Source of the DNA: Chloroflexota bacterium
GTDB taxonomy: Bacteria; Chloroflexota; UBA6077; FW602-bin22
Direction: 5' to 3'
NCBI GenBank assembly: GCA_004297775.1
Contig: SCUE01000005.1
Coordinates: 1-64,000, forward strand
Length of the DNA stretch: 64,000 nt
This document shows, piece by piece, positions 45,743-53,786 of this stretch. Position 1 is the stretch's first letter. Each line of letters opens with the position of its first letter. The notes beneath the pieces were generated by a model that saw only the letters and a list, made by a program, of their open reading frames with translations, had not been told where the DNA came from and did not search any database. The translations under genes were made by a program, and so were the position numbers.

Positions 45743-45991
45743 ATGAAGCGCACAACGATCACTCTGTCGGATGATCTGTTAACCAGGGTTCGACTCGAGG
45801 CCGATCGGCGCCGTGCCTCGGTATCGCAGATCGTCCGCGAGACGCTCGCGGCCAAGTACGGCGCGGGCGCACCGCGCCGGATCTCGTTTATCGGGATCGG
45901 CGATAGCGGAGACCCGACGCTCGCGTCGAGATTCGATGAGATTCTCGCGGCTGAACGTGCCGCGGATCCCGAATATGATCTGTCTCGTTGA
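45743..45991 (+). CDS. vapB: VapB-type antitoxin (ribbon-helix-helix)
   Basis: Protein of 82 aa. Residues 1-40 form the ribbon-helix-helix DNA-binding domain (MKRTTITLSDDLLTRVRLEA followed by SVSQIVRETLAAKYG), and the C-terminal tail is acidic and probably wraps the toxin. It should repress its own promoter together with the toxin. The stop overlaps the VapC start by 17 nt, the usual coupling of toxin-antitoxin pairs. Confidence 0.88.
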   Translation: MKRTTITLSDDLLTRVRLEADRRRASVSQIVRETLAAKYGAGAPRRISFIGIGDSGDPTLASRFDEILAAERAADPEYDLSR

Positions 45992-46388
45992 TGCAAGCGT
46001 TCTCTACGCGGCTGTGGACGTTCGATCTCACGCTCATGGCGCCGCCGTTGCGACACTGGCGCGCCCCGATCTGAGCCTGATCTTGCCCGCCCTCGCGGTG
46101 GACGAGTCACTATATCTTGTAGGAAAGCGCCTCGGAGCCCGGTTTGAGGCTCGCTTCATTCGAGGTCTGGCTGACTTCGACATCGTCGCGCCAACGCCAG
46201 CGGACTGCGCGCGAATGGCCGACCTCGTCGACCGATACCAGCACCTGCCCCTCGGTGGAGCTGACGCATCGATCGTCGCCCTGGCGGAGCGACTTGGCAC
46301 GACGCTGGTGGCGACGCTCGACCGGCGGCACTTCTCGGTCGTTCGCACCGCGTCCGGTCAGCCGTTCCAGGTCGTGCCCGACCTGTAA
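45975..46388 (+). CDS. vapC: VapC-type PIN-domain ribonuclease toxin
   Basis: PIN-domain protein of 137 aa. The four acidic metal-binding positions are visible in ICLVDASVLY (Asp), LAVDESLYLV (Glu), LPLGGADASIVALAE (Asp) and TTLVATLDRRHF (Asp). VapC toxins cut tRNA or rRNA when free of VapB. The start ATG 45975 lies inside vapB; the frame continuing upstream is antitoxin sequence and was rejected. It ends in front of a hairpin shared with the convergent solute-binding gene. Confidence 0.9.
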   Translation: MICLVDASVLYAAVDVRSHAHGAAVATLARPDLSLILPALAVDESLYLVGKRLGARFEARFIRGLADFDIVAPTPADCARMADLVDRYQHLPLGGADASIVALAERLGTTLVATLDRRHFSVVRTASGQPFQVVPDL

Positions 46389-46410
46389 TTCCAGCGTCGG
46401 TCAGCGGCTT

Positions 46411-46449
46411 GCGTGGGTGGCGAGATCCATCAGAACCCGCCACCCACGC
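46411..46449. terminator. bidirectional hairpin between vapC and the solute-binding gene
   Basis: Perfect 12-bp stem GCGTGGGTGGCG (46411-46422) / CGCCACCCACGC (46438-46449) with a 15-nt loop; an outer AGCGTC (46393-46398) / GACGCT (46453-46458) pair can extend it. No T-run. Confidence 0.55.
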
Positions 46450-46456
46450 GGTGACG

Positions 46457-47884
46457 CTACAGCATCGGCTTGTCGATGATGTCCTGCAGGCGCGGCGTGG
46501 CATTCTTGATCGCTTCGTCGACGGTTTCCTTGCCGAGGCGCAGGTTATCGAAGTTCTGGACGATCGCGGCGTTGAATTCGGTCCAACGCAAGTTGGCCGG
46601 CTGCTTCCACGGTTCGGCGGCCTCGATCGACTCGACGAACACCTTGTGGGCGCGGTTCTCCTTCATCAGCCGCTCGTTGTAGAGGACGGCCTTCCGAAGC
46701 GCCGGGCGGCCGCCACCGGCCAGAACGATCTCGACGTTCTGCTCGGGGTCCATCAGGAACTTGACGAACTCCCAGGCGGTGTCCCTGTTCTTCGTCCCCG
46801 ACCAAACCGTCTGGCCGTTGATCGTCAGCGCGGTCCCACGCTTGCCGGCTGGCCCCTTCGGCGTCAGGCCGACATTCCACTTGAACTTGTCAGCGATCGC
46901 CTTCGGACCGGGCGAGAACTGGCCCCAGTAGCCGGTTTGCACCATCGCCAGCTTGCCGGTCGCGAACAACTCGCCAGTGTTCAGTTTCGGATCTGGTGTC
47001 GGCGCGATCTTGTGCGTGTTGTGGACGTCATATATCCACTGGAGGCCCTTGCGAAACTCCGGCGTATCGATCGTCAGTTTCTTGCCATCGGCGGAGAGGA
47101 ACTCGCCGCCGTACGAGCCGGTCACATTGGTGAACGACAGCATGTCGCCGCCCATCGAGAAGCCGAAGACATCGCCGGATCGAGCCTTCTTGCCGGCGTC
47201 GACGATCTGATCCCAGGTGACGTTGCTGAAGCTCGACGCGTCCTCGGTGACGTTCAGCCCAGCTTTGGTGAGAAGATCGACGTTGTACAGAATGCCACCG
47301 TTGCCGGGGTGACCGCCCCACGGCATCCCGTAGAGTTTGCCGTTCAACTTCATACTGTCGAGGCCTGCCTTGACATAATCCTCGATGTTGTACTTGTCGC
47401 CGAGGATCAGCGGCTCCAGTTCGGCCAGGACGCCCTTGGCGGCGAAGCCGTGCAGACAACAGACCGAAGACCAGATGACGTCGGCGGCCTGCTTCGTGGC
47501 GTGGACAGCCAGAACTTTCGCGAAGTATTCCGGCTCGCCTGGGTAGGCGACGTGCTTCGCCTTGTTGCCCGTCTTGGCGTTGAACTTCTCGACCGTCTTC
47601 TGCATGACTTCGGCATCGCTGCCGACGCGAGTGGCGACTTCGAATTCAACGCCAGCCTTCGTCGCGGGCGCGGCGCCGGCAGGCTTGGCGGCCTCGGCTG
47701 GCTTCGTCGGCGCAGGCTTGGCGGCCTCGGCTGGCTTCGGCGCGGGGGCGGCCGGCTTCGGTGCCTCGACCGGCTTTGGGGCTGGAGTTGGTGTGGCGGC
47801 CGCGCCGCAGGCGGCCATCGCCACGGTTGCGCCCGCGCTGCCCAATAGTGTCAGGATTCGGCGGCGGCTGATTGCACTTGACAT
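46457..47884 (-). CDS. ABC-transporter extracellular solute-binding lipoprotein (sugar type), orphan
   Basis: Family 1 solute-binding protein of 475 aa. The N-terminus has a twin-arginine motif (ISRRRILTLLG) and a lipobox VAMAACG, so it is a Tat-exported lipoprotein. A Pro/Ala/Lys linker of tandem PAEAAKPA units (about 28-70) separates the anchor from the globular part. Family motifs include WDQIVDAGKKARSG, GYWGQFSPG and WEFVKFLMDPEQN. No permease or ATPase lies beside it. GGAGG precedes the ATG at 47884. Ligand unknown; sugars are the usual substrates. Confidence 0.92.
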   Translation of the reverse strand: MSSAISRRRILTLLGSAGATVAMAACGAAATPTPAPKPVEAPKPAAPAPKPAEAAKPAPTKPAEAAKPAGAAPATKAGVEFEVATRVGSDAEVMQKTVEKFNAKTGNKAKHVAYPGEPEYFAKVLAVHATKQAADVIWSSVCCLHGFAAKGVLAELEPLILGDKYNIEDYVKAGLDSMKLNGKLYGMPWGGHPGNGGILYNVDLLTKAGLNVTEDASSFSNVTWDQIVDAGKKARSGDVFGFSMGGDMLSFTNVTGSYGGEFLSADGKKLTIDTPEFRKGLQWIYDVHNTHKIAPTPDPKLNTGELFATGKLAMVQTGYWGQFSPGPKAIADKFKWNVGLTPKGPAGKRGTALTINGQTVWSGTKNRDTAWEFVKFLMDPEQNVEIVLAGGGRPALRKAVLYNERLMKENRAHKVFVESIEAAEPWKQPANLRWTEFNAAIVQNFDNLRLGKETVDEAIKNATPRLQDIIDKPML

Positions 47885-47989
47885 GGTGCGTTCCTCCCTT
47901 TTCGCGATGCGAGCGGCGCCACCGTCGTCGAGATCGTGTCGCGCCGCGGGGACCGATCATACACCGTGCTCTGTCACCAAAATGATACT

Positions 47990-48018
47990 TTGCGACGTTC
48001 GCCCATGAGGCGTACTAT
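47990..48018 (+). promoter_or_regulatory. promoter of the debranching-enzyme-domain gene
   Basis: TTGCGA (47990-47995), 17-bp spacer, TACTAT (48013-48018), then GAGAGG (48025-48030) and GTG 48034. A TATGAT on the opposite strand near 47960 is a candidate for the solute-binding gene. Confidence 0.45.
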
Positions 48019-48033
48019 TCGGGTGAGAGGACG

Positions 48034-48996
48034 GTGGATCCGATGAAGGATGACCGCTACTCCTGCCTCGACCGCGCGGCGCTGCTCGATCCCGACCAAA
48101 GCTTGAATAGTGAGTGGTCGCTCGCGAATCGACACGGCGTCAGCGCCTCGGCATCGGTCCTTGGCACGCGCACGCGCGCCAACCATGGCCTCCTCGTCAC
48201 GACGACTGTGGACGGACATCGTCGCGTTTTGGTTGCCAAACTCGATGAAGAGATAGAGATCGAGGAAGCCGATGGTGGCGAGCGTTTTCAACTTGCCACG
48301 AACGAGTACCACGACGGCACGCTGCAACCGAACGGCTACCTGTATCTCGATCGTGTGTGCCGCGATCCGGGACACGTTCAGTGGTGGTACCGGGCGCGCG
48401 ATGTCACCATCGAAAAGACGATCTCGCTCTTGCCACGCTCGCCAGCCGCGGTGATTCGTTACCGACTAGTCGATTCTCGGCGGCCGGTGAATCTGCGCGT
48501 CATGCCATTTCTGACGAACCGCGATGTCGAAGGCCGTACCCACGGATCGCTCGACTGGCGATTCAGCGTCGAATCGTGGCCGAATGGATTGATAGCCCGG
48601 GCCTGGGACGGCGCTCTGCCGGTTGGTCTGGCCGCTTGGTCGGCTCGCCACGGCCACGTGCGGTCCGCGACCTTCATCGAAACGGGACTCTGGTACTGGC
48701 GATTCCTGTTGCGAGCAGAGCGCGATCAGGGGTTCGAGCCGTGCGAAGATCTCTATACGCCAGGCCTCTTCGCGTTTAGCCTCAACGTGGGCGATGAAGC
48801 GACCATCCTGCTGACGGCCGACGTTAACCACGCCGCCGATCCCCATCGTCTTGAGGTGAGGTTGGCGCACGACAACGCCGTCGATACATTGCGCCGCCGC
48901 GCGAACTCCGCGCTGGAGCCGGTCGTCCCGCCCTGGCTGGCGGCTCAGGCAACGCCTAACGCGGCGTGGATGGCACCAGTGGCTTCAGGCAGGTAG
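48034..48996 (+). CDS. stand-alone N-terminal domain of glycogen debranching enzyme (GDE_N)
   Basis: Protein of 320 aa matching the N-terminal super-beta-sandwich domain of bacterial and archaeal glycogen debranching enzymes: TRTRANHGLLVTTTVDGHRR, QLATNEYHDGTLQPNGYLYL, VIRYRLVDSRRPVNLRVMPF and WYWRFLLRAERDQGFEPCED. The family is normally about 650-720 aa with a C-terminal GH133 amylo-alpha-1,6-glucosidase domain, which is completely missing; the frame stops at 48996 inside the convergent DUF1786 gene. It is either a functional carbohydrate-binding fragment or a 3'-truncated gene. The GTG start has GAGAGG close upstream; an ATG lies 9 nt further on. Confidence 0.8.
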   Translation: MDPMKDDRYSCLDRAALLDPDQSLNSEWSLANRHGVSASASVLGTRTRANHGLLVTTTVDGHRRVLVAKLDEEIEIEEADGGERFQLATNEYHDGTLQPNGYLYLDRVCRDPGHVQWWYRARDVTIEKTISLLPRSPAAVIRYRLVDSRRPVNLRVMPFLTNRDVEGRTHGSLDWRFSVESWPNGLIARAWDGALPVGLAAWSARHGHVRSATFIETGLWYWRFLLRAERDQGFEPCEDLYTPGLFAFSLNVGDEATILLTADVNHAADPHRLEVRLAHDNAVDTLRRRANSALEPVVPPWLAAQATPNAAWMAPVASGR

Positions 48997-50036
48997 CGCG
49001 CGCAGGCGCGCAGCAGGCCAAAGCAGCCGGTTAGCATCATGTCGCCGCACGGCGCCGCCGCGTACGGCGTCGGTGTGGTTCCGGCCAGGAGTGCGCGCCG
49101 CGGTCCGGTGACAGCGCGGAAGTGGTCTGTCGTGCCGCGTCGGGTCCAGGTGAGCGCGCCGTGTCCCTTGTCAGCGAAGACCGCGTCGTTCGAGATCGTC
49201 CCTTCGACCAATTCGTCCAGGTAGAGGCCGAGTCGGCTGCCGGTCAATTCGCCGGTGTGGTGCTCGAAGAGGCCGACGACCGCGCCACCTTCCACGTGAA
49301 ATGCCAGCGTGTGCAGGTTCCCGATATTGATGAGCAGAGCCGGGTCGCAGTCGCGCACGCGTGAATCGCATTGAGCGCCGAGCGCGGCGGCCGGGCCGGT
49401 ATCCATCACGACGAGGGGGATGTCGGCGGGCGCGGTCGCGGCGACGGCGCGCATCCGCGTCAGGAATGGCGGGATCGCGTCGCCGCGATGCGCCAACGCA
49501 ACAAGGTCGCGCTCGGCTGACAGCGCGCGGGCCAGGTAGTTGAATCGGAATCGGCGATCGCTGACATCGGGCGGTGCGGCGCCGTGGTCGAACACGGCCA
49601 CGGCGAGGGCGTCCCACTCCGGTTCGACACCGAACGCTTCGAGGGCCTTCGCGATCGCGAACAGATTCAGATCGGCCATCTCGACGCGGAATCGCGAATC
49701 ATGCCGCTCGACGTCGTTCGCGTCGATGAGACGGATGCCGAGGCGTGCCAATTTCTTGAGATCGTCATCGAAGCTCTGGGCCGCCGCCGGCACTGCGTAG
49801 ACGGGATAGCCGGCGCGAAGATGGTCTTCGACCGCCCACATCGACGGTCCGCCACCGGCCGTGACGCCGGTGAGGACGATCGGCTCGCCGCGTTCGGTCG
49901 CGCGACGCACGCGCGCCGCCACGGTCACGGTCGGCGAGGGCATAACCATCTGAACGCAGTTCTCGATCTCCTTCGCCGAGTCGAAGAGGAGGATGTCCTG
50001 AGTCCCAGTCCCGACATCGACGCAGATGATCCGCAC
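48945..50036 (-). CDS. DUF1786 family protein
   Basis: Protein of 363 aa with the pattern of DUF1786: ICVDVGTGTQDILLFD, ENCVQMVMPSPTVTVAARV, VLTGVTAGGGPSMWAVEDH, and INIGNLHTLAFHVEGGAVVG. The glycine-rich GTGTQD and TGxxAGGGP resemble the ASKHA/hydantoinase fold. Databases label some members pyruvate formate-lyase activators, but there is no radical SAM CxxxCxxC here, so that label is unsupported. GTG 50036 is chosen because TACCAT lies 6 nt upstream; a longer frame to 50093 overlaps purK. Its 3' end overlaps the convergent GDE-domain gene by 52 nt. Confidence 0.82.
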   Translation of the reverse strand: MRIICVDVGTGTQDILLFDSAKEIENCVQMVMPSPTVTVAARVRRATERGEPIVLTGVTAGGGPSMWAVEDHLRAGYPVYAVPAAAQSFDDDLKKLARLGIRLIDANDVERHDSRFRVEMADLNLFAIAKALEAFGVEPEWDALAVAVFDHGAAPPDVSDRRFRFNYLARALSAERDLVALAHRGDAIPPFLTRMRAVAATAPADIPLVVMDTGPAAALGAQCDSRVRDCDPALLINIGNLHTLAFHVEGGAVVGLFEHHTGELTGSRLGLYLDELVEGTISNDAVFADKGHGALTWTRRGTTDHFRAVTGPRRALLAGTTPTPYAAAPCGDMMLTGCFGLLRACARYLPEATGAIHAALGVA

Positions 50037-50042
50037 GCGCGA

Positions 50043-50048
50043 ATGGTA
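50043..50048 (-). promoter_or_regulatory. -10 box of leaderless DUF1786 promoter
   Basis: TACCAT on the minus strand, 6 nt before GTG 50036. Confidence 0.5.
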
Positions 50049-50065
50049 TGCGGCGGTTCGGGTCG

Positions 50066-50071
50066 TACACT
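50066..50071 (+). promoter_or_regulatory. -10 box of leaderless purK promoter
   Basis: TACACT, 8 nt before ATG 50080. Together with the opposite box it fills the 43-bp divergent gap. Confidence 0.5.
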
Positions 50072-50079
50072 CCTGACCC

Positions 50080-51228
50080 ATGCGCGTGGGCATTCTTGGC
50101 GGCGGTCAACTCGCGCTTATGACAGCGGAGTCCGCGCCGATCGCGGGGATGGAGATCGTCGTCGTCGAGCGAGAGGCCGGCTCGCCGGCCGGATTGGTCG
50201 TCGGATCGGCGAATGAGATCGTCGGCGACTGGCGCGACGAGACGATTCGAGCACATTTGATCGAACGAGTCGATCTGGTCACGCTCGAGAACGAGTTTGT
50301 CGATGCCGATGCGCTGCGATGGTTCGGCCAGCGCGGAGTTCCCGTGGTGCCGAATCCGGACGCGGTCGCCCTGATCCAGGACAAGTTGCGGCAGAAGGAG
50401 TCGCTGAGCGCGGCCGGCATCCCGGTCGCGCTGTTCCGGTCGATCAGTTCGGACGAAGACATTCGCTCCGCCGGCCGCGATCTTGGTTGGCCACTCATCC
50501 TCAAGGCGCGGCGAAATGGCTATGACGGCTACGGCAACGCGACGCTGCGTGGTCCGGACGACATCGCCGCCGCCATGGCACGGCTATCGGATGGGACCGG
50601 CGCCGGCGCGGCGGGCGGCCTGTATGTGGAACAGTGGATTCCGTTCGTCGCGGAAGTGGCCGCGATGGTCGCGATCGGGACGCACGGCGAGATTGCGCCG
50701 TTTCCCGTGACGCGCACGACGCAGCGCGATCACATCTGCCACGAAGCGGTCGTCCCGGCGGGCCTCGATTCTGCGACGACCGGGCGAGCCGAGTCAATCG
50801 CGGTCGCCGCCGCGCGAGCATCGGGCGCCCAGGGCGTCATCGGCGTCGAGATGTTTCAAATGGCCGGTGGCGCGATCGTCGTGAACGAACTCGCGCCACG
50901 GCCGCACAACTCGGGTCACTACTCGATCGAGGGATGCCGAGCATCACAGTTCCTCAACCACCTGTTGGCGATCGCGGGCCGTCCGTTGGGATCGACCGCG
51001 CTGACGCGTCCCGGGGTGGCGATGGTGAATCTCCTCGGCACGACGCGCGGTCGGGCGGCTCCCCGTGGCGTCAAGGCCGCGGTCGCGCTGCCCGAAACAT
51101 TCGTCCACATCTACGGCAAGCGCGAGGTTCGCCTCGGCCGGAAGATGGGTCACGTGACCGCGCTGGGCGATTCGGCCGAAGAGGCGCTCGATCGGGCGCG
51201 TCGCGCCGCGGGTATGATCGAGTGGTGA
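50080..51228 (+). CDS. purK: N5-carboxyaminoimidazole ribonucleotide synthase
   Basis: ATP-grasp enzyme of 382 aa carboxylating AIR in purine synthesis. Motifs: [46 protein letters not shown] (ATP-binding lysines), [19 protein letters not shown], and [20 protein letters not shown] with the Mg-binding Glu/Asn. It overlaps purE by 4 nt (GTGA), so both are made from one message. The gene start has only a TACACT box 8 nt upstream. Confidence 0.96.
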   Translation: MRVGILGGGQLALMTAESAPIAGMEIVVVEREAGSPAGLVVGSANEIVGDWRDETIRAHLIERVDLVTLENEFVDADALRWFGQRGVPVVPNPDAVALIQDKLRQKESLSAAGIPVALFRSISSDEDIRSAGRDLGWPLILKARRNGYDGYGNATLRGPDDIAAAMARLSDGTGAGAAGGLYVEQWIPFVAEVAAMVAIGTHGEIAPFPVTRTTQRDHICHEAVVPAGLDSATTGRAESIAVAAARASGAQGVIGVEMFQMAGGAIVVNELAPRPHNSGHYSIEGCRASQFLNHLLAIAGRPLGSTALTRPGVAMVNLLGTTRGRAAPRGVKAAVALPETFVHIYGKREVRLGRKMGHVTALGDSAEEALDRARRAAGMIEW

Positions 51229-51734
51229 CCGACTCAGCCGCGATTGTCGGAATCCTGATGGGCAGCGACTCGGACTGGCCGACGTTGAAGCCGGCCGCGG
51301 ATATCCTACGCGAGTTCGACATTCCATTCGAGGCGCGCGTGCTGTCTGTGCATCGGACGCCCGACCGTCTGGCCGAGTACGCGCGGAGCGCCCACGAACG
51401 CGGCCTGCGCGTCCTGATCGCGGCCGCCGGTGGCGCGGCTCACTTGCCCGGCATGACGGCCGCGTACACGACTTTGCCGGTGATCGGAGTTCCAGTCCCG
51501 CACGGCCACCTTCAGGGTATCGATGCGCTCCTATCGATCGTGCAGATGCCGCGCGGCGTGCCGGTGGCGACGGTGGCGATCGGCAATTCCACGAACGCCG
51601 GGCTTTTGGCGATTCGCATTCTCGCGTCGGGGAATCCGGCGCTGACGGCGCGACTGCTCGTCCATCGTGACGAGCGTGCGGCGGCGGTGATCGAGGCCGA
51701 TCGGCGCATCGCGGACGAGGCGGCCGCGCTGTAG
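51225..51734 (+). CDS. purE: N5-carboxyaminoimidazole ribonucleotide mutase
   Basis: Class I PurE of 169 aa. [20 protein letters not shown] holds the phosphate-binding [17 protein letters not shown] the substrate loop, and [20 protein letters not shown] the catalytic-His region. It moves the carboxyl group of N5-CAIR to C4, the next step after PurK. GTG 51225 overlaps the purK stop. Two more purine genes would be expected elsewhere; none are in this window. Confidence 0.96.
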   Translation: MTDSAAIVGILMGSDSDWPTLKPAADILREFDIPFEARVLSVHRTPDRLAEYARSAHERGLRVLIAAAGGAAHLPGMTAAYTTLPVIGVPVPHGHLQGIDALLSIVQMPRGVPVATVAIGNSTNAGLLAIRILASGNPALTARLLVHRDERAAAVIEADRRIADEAAAL

Positions 51735-51750
51735 CGCGTCGGCGCCGCGC

Positions 51751-51838
51751 CTAACCGCGCAGGCCGCCGGCAACGTAGATTGTCTGCCCGCTGACGCAGA
51801 CGCCGGTGATGAGCGCGAATTGACCAGCAAAACACGCT
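51751..51838 (-). pseudogene. 3' remnant of a short-chain dehydrogenase gene
   Basis: The last codons before the stop at 51751 read FALITGVCVSGQTIYVAGGL plus RG, a typical C-terminus of an SDR (ITGQxIYVxGG). No upstream SDR sequence remains; it joins directly to the 3' end of the MFS gene. Probably the end of a deleted SDR gene. Confidence 0.5.
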
Positions 51839-51839
51839 G

Positions 51840-53147
51840 TCATCGTGAGTGAAAGCGCGCTGTGTTGGCGGACGAGCGCAGAAGGCGCGCCGCGACGGCC
51901 AGGAGGAGCATGCTTGCGGCGACAAGCATCGATGTCGTCGAGAACGCGGCCGGGATGCCCCAACGATCGGCGACCGGCCCGAGGACGAGTCCGGCCACGA
52001 TCGGTGTCACCTGGAAGATCGTCAGGTAGAGCCCGCCAGCGATGCCGGCTCGTCCGGGCAGCAACTGCTGAAGGAAGATCAGCGAGGCGGTGCTCCAGAG
52101 CGAGATCGAGATGCCGATCAGCAACTGGTTCCCGAGGGTCGTGGCGTAGCTGGTCGACATCGACTGGAGCGCGGTGTAGATGATGCCGGCGATTGCGCCG
52201 AGGTACAGCACCGTGCCAGCGCCGAACCGCCCGGCCAATCCGCCCATCTGCGGCATCACCAGGACGGCCATCATCGCGTTGATAGTGAACGCCGGCCCGA
52301 CCGCGCCGCGCGGTTCGTTGAGGACCTGGGTGATGAAGAGCGGCAGGTAGGTGTTGCGCGTCTGGGCCGGCAATGTCAAGAGGATCAGGGACGCGACGAG
52401 GAGAACCAGGCCGACCCGGCGGCGGGCTGGCCAGTCGGATTCGGCGCCGGACGCAGAATGAGGTCCGCCGCCACCTCGCACCTCCGGGCCGGTCATCGCC
52501 AGCGCCGCCGCCGCGACCTGAATCGCGGCCGTCGTCAGAAAGATCGGACCAACGCTGTCGGTGATGGTCACGAGCACAGCGCCGAGCGCTGGTCCGAGGA
52601 TGATGCCCATCGCCCACGCCGTGCGTTCAGTGGCGAGGATGCGCAGTCCCGCCCCGGGAGCCAGGCCGGGCAGGCCGCGCACGCGATCGCCAACCGAGGC
52701 GAGGGTCATGCCCATCACGCCGAAGCCGGCAAACGCGACAAGGGCGAGGCCCTCCTCGTAGCGGGTCGCGAACGGGTACAGTGAGTAGATCAGCGACGCG
52801 ATGAGCAATTGGCCGACGATGAACGGTCGTCGCCACCCGATGCGGTCGGAGAGTAGGCCGAGGAGTGGGTTACCGAGCGCACCCGCACACCCACTCACGA
52901 CGTACATGAACGCCACGCCGCCGGGTGCGAGGTTGAATGTCTCGGCTGCCCACACCGCGGTGTAGGCGATCGCCATTCCCTGGGCCGTGCCGCCACCGAG
53001 GAGCACCAGGAAATCGCGCCGGAGCGGCGCATCTCGCCAGATATCGGGGTATCCAGCCAGAAACGCTCGTCCGAGGCTATTGAACGAGGCGAAGGTGACC
53101 TCTCCGGATCTCTGGGGGAGGCGCCTCGCTCGGAACCGGCTCCCCAT
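51840..53147 (-). CDS. MFS transporter (sugar-efflux/drug type)
   Basis: Major-facilitator protein of 435 aa with 12 predicted helices. The loop between helices 2 and 3 is LLGLLSDRIGWRRPF, the family's GxLaDRxGRR motif A. It has a long hydrophilic loop in the middle (about 230-255, SASGAESDWPARRR). The substrate cannot be read. The N-terminus is uncertain: ATG 53147 gives a 40-residue lead before the first helix and lies within the upstream gene by 71 nt, while other starts would cut into the first segment. Confidence 0.85.
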   Translation of the reverse strand: MGSRFRARRLPQRSGEVTFASFNSLGRAFLAGYPDIWRDAPLRRDFLVLLGGGTAQGMAIAYTAVWAAETFNLAPGGVAFMYVVSGCAGALGNPLLGLLSDRIGWRRPFIVGQLLIASLIYSLYPFATRYEEGLALVAFAGFGVMGMTLASVGDRVRGLPGLAPGAGLRILATERTAWAMGIILGPALGAVLVTITDSVGPIFLTTAAIQVAAAALAMTGPEVRGGGGPHSASGAESDWPARRRVGLVLLVASLILLTLPAQTRNTYLPLFITQVLNEPRGAVGPAFTINAMMAVLVMPQMGGLAGRFGAGTVLYLGAIAGIIYTALQSMSTSYATTLGNQLLIGISISLWSTASLIFLQQLLPGRAGIAGGLYLTIFQVTPIVAGLVLGPVADRWGIPAAFSTTSMLVAASMLLLAVAARLLRSSANTARFHSR

Positions 53148-53727
53148 TCGGCGAGCCAGCGAGAGCTTGTTCCGCGCAGGTGGCCAGCGATGACAGGAGG
53201 CGAATGTCGTCCGCCTCGCTCTCTCCGAGCGGGACCGAAATCGACGCTTCTCGGACGAAGATGATCCCGCGCGGCACGAAGTAATTGCCGTTCGTAGTTT
53301 GGATCAGACGGCCCGTGAACTCCGCGCGAAGGTGCGCGCCGAGCGCGTTGACGAACGCCGGGTCGGCCATCCGCCGCTGCGCCCGGAGAAACTCAGGATC
53401 GGCCCGCGAGCCCGGGTTGTCCCGCGCCGTTGGCACGAACGCGCAATCGACGACGGCCAGCCGCACGGACCATCCGCTTGGCGCCGCCTGACCGCGCGCG
53501 GTTGCGCGCCCGCGCGCATCTCGATCGTGGATCTTGCCACTGGTGTAGATCTGGTTGACCGTCTCGGCGCTGCACCGTACGTGGCGGCCGGGACGAGGCA
53601 CGGAATCGGAGCCTGGCGGCGGCAGCGATGATTGGTGCAGTTTCTCGAACTGGTCGACGATCTCGCGCGCGCGACGAGAGCGATCGGACAACGGCACATC
53701 GAGCACGGCGAAGTTGTCGCTAGCCAT
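53077..53727 (-). CDS. unknown protein, 216 aa
   Basis: I do not recognise this protein. It has no signal peptide or clear membrane segment. Notable strings are VNQIYTSGKIHDRDA, WSVRLAVVDCAFVPTARD, FVNALGAHLRAEFTGRL and TTNGNYFVPRGIIFVREASI, suggesting a mixed alpha/beta fold. The Pro/Glu-rich C-terminus overlaps the start of the MFS gene by 71 nt, an unusually long same-strand overlap. ATG 53727 is taken as start. Confidence 0.6.
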   Translation of the reverse strand: MASDNFAVLDVPLSDRSRRAREIVDQFEKLHQSSLPPPGSDSVPRPGRHVRCSAETVNQIYTSGKIHDRDARGRATARGQAAPSGWSVRLAVVDCAFVPTARDNPGSRADPEFLRAQRRMADPAFVNALGAHLRAEFTGRLIQTTNGNYFVPRGIIFVREASISVPLGESEADDIRLLSSLATCAEQALAGSPNGEPVPSEAPPPEIRRGHLRLVQ

Positions 53728-53786
53728 TCAGTGACGTCATTTCGATCGCGGCGACGCAATGCTACAGCATCGCGGGGGCAGTATGG

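Noticed and set aside
48945..50036. Pyruvate formate-lyase activating enzyme
   Set aside because: The CxxxCxxC radical SAM motif is absent; the sequence fits DUF1786 instead.
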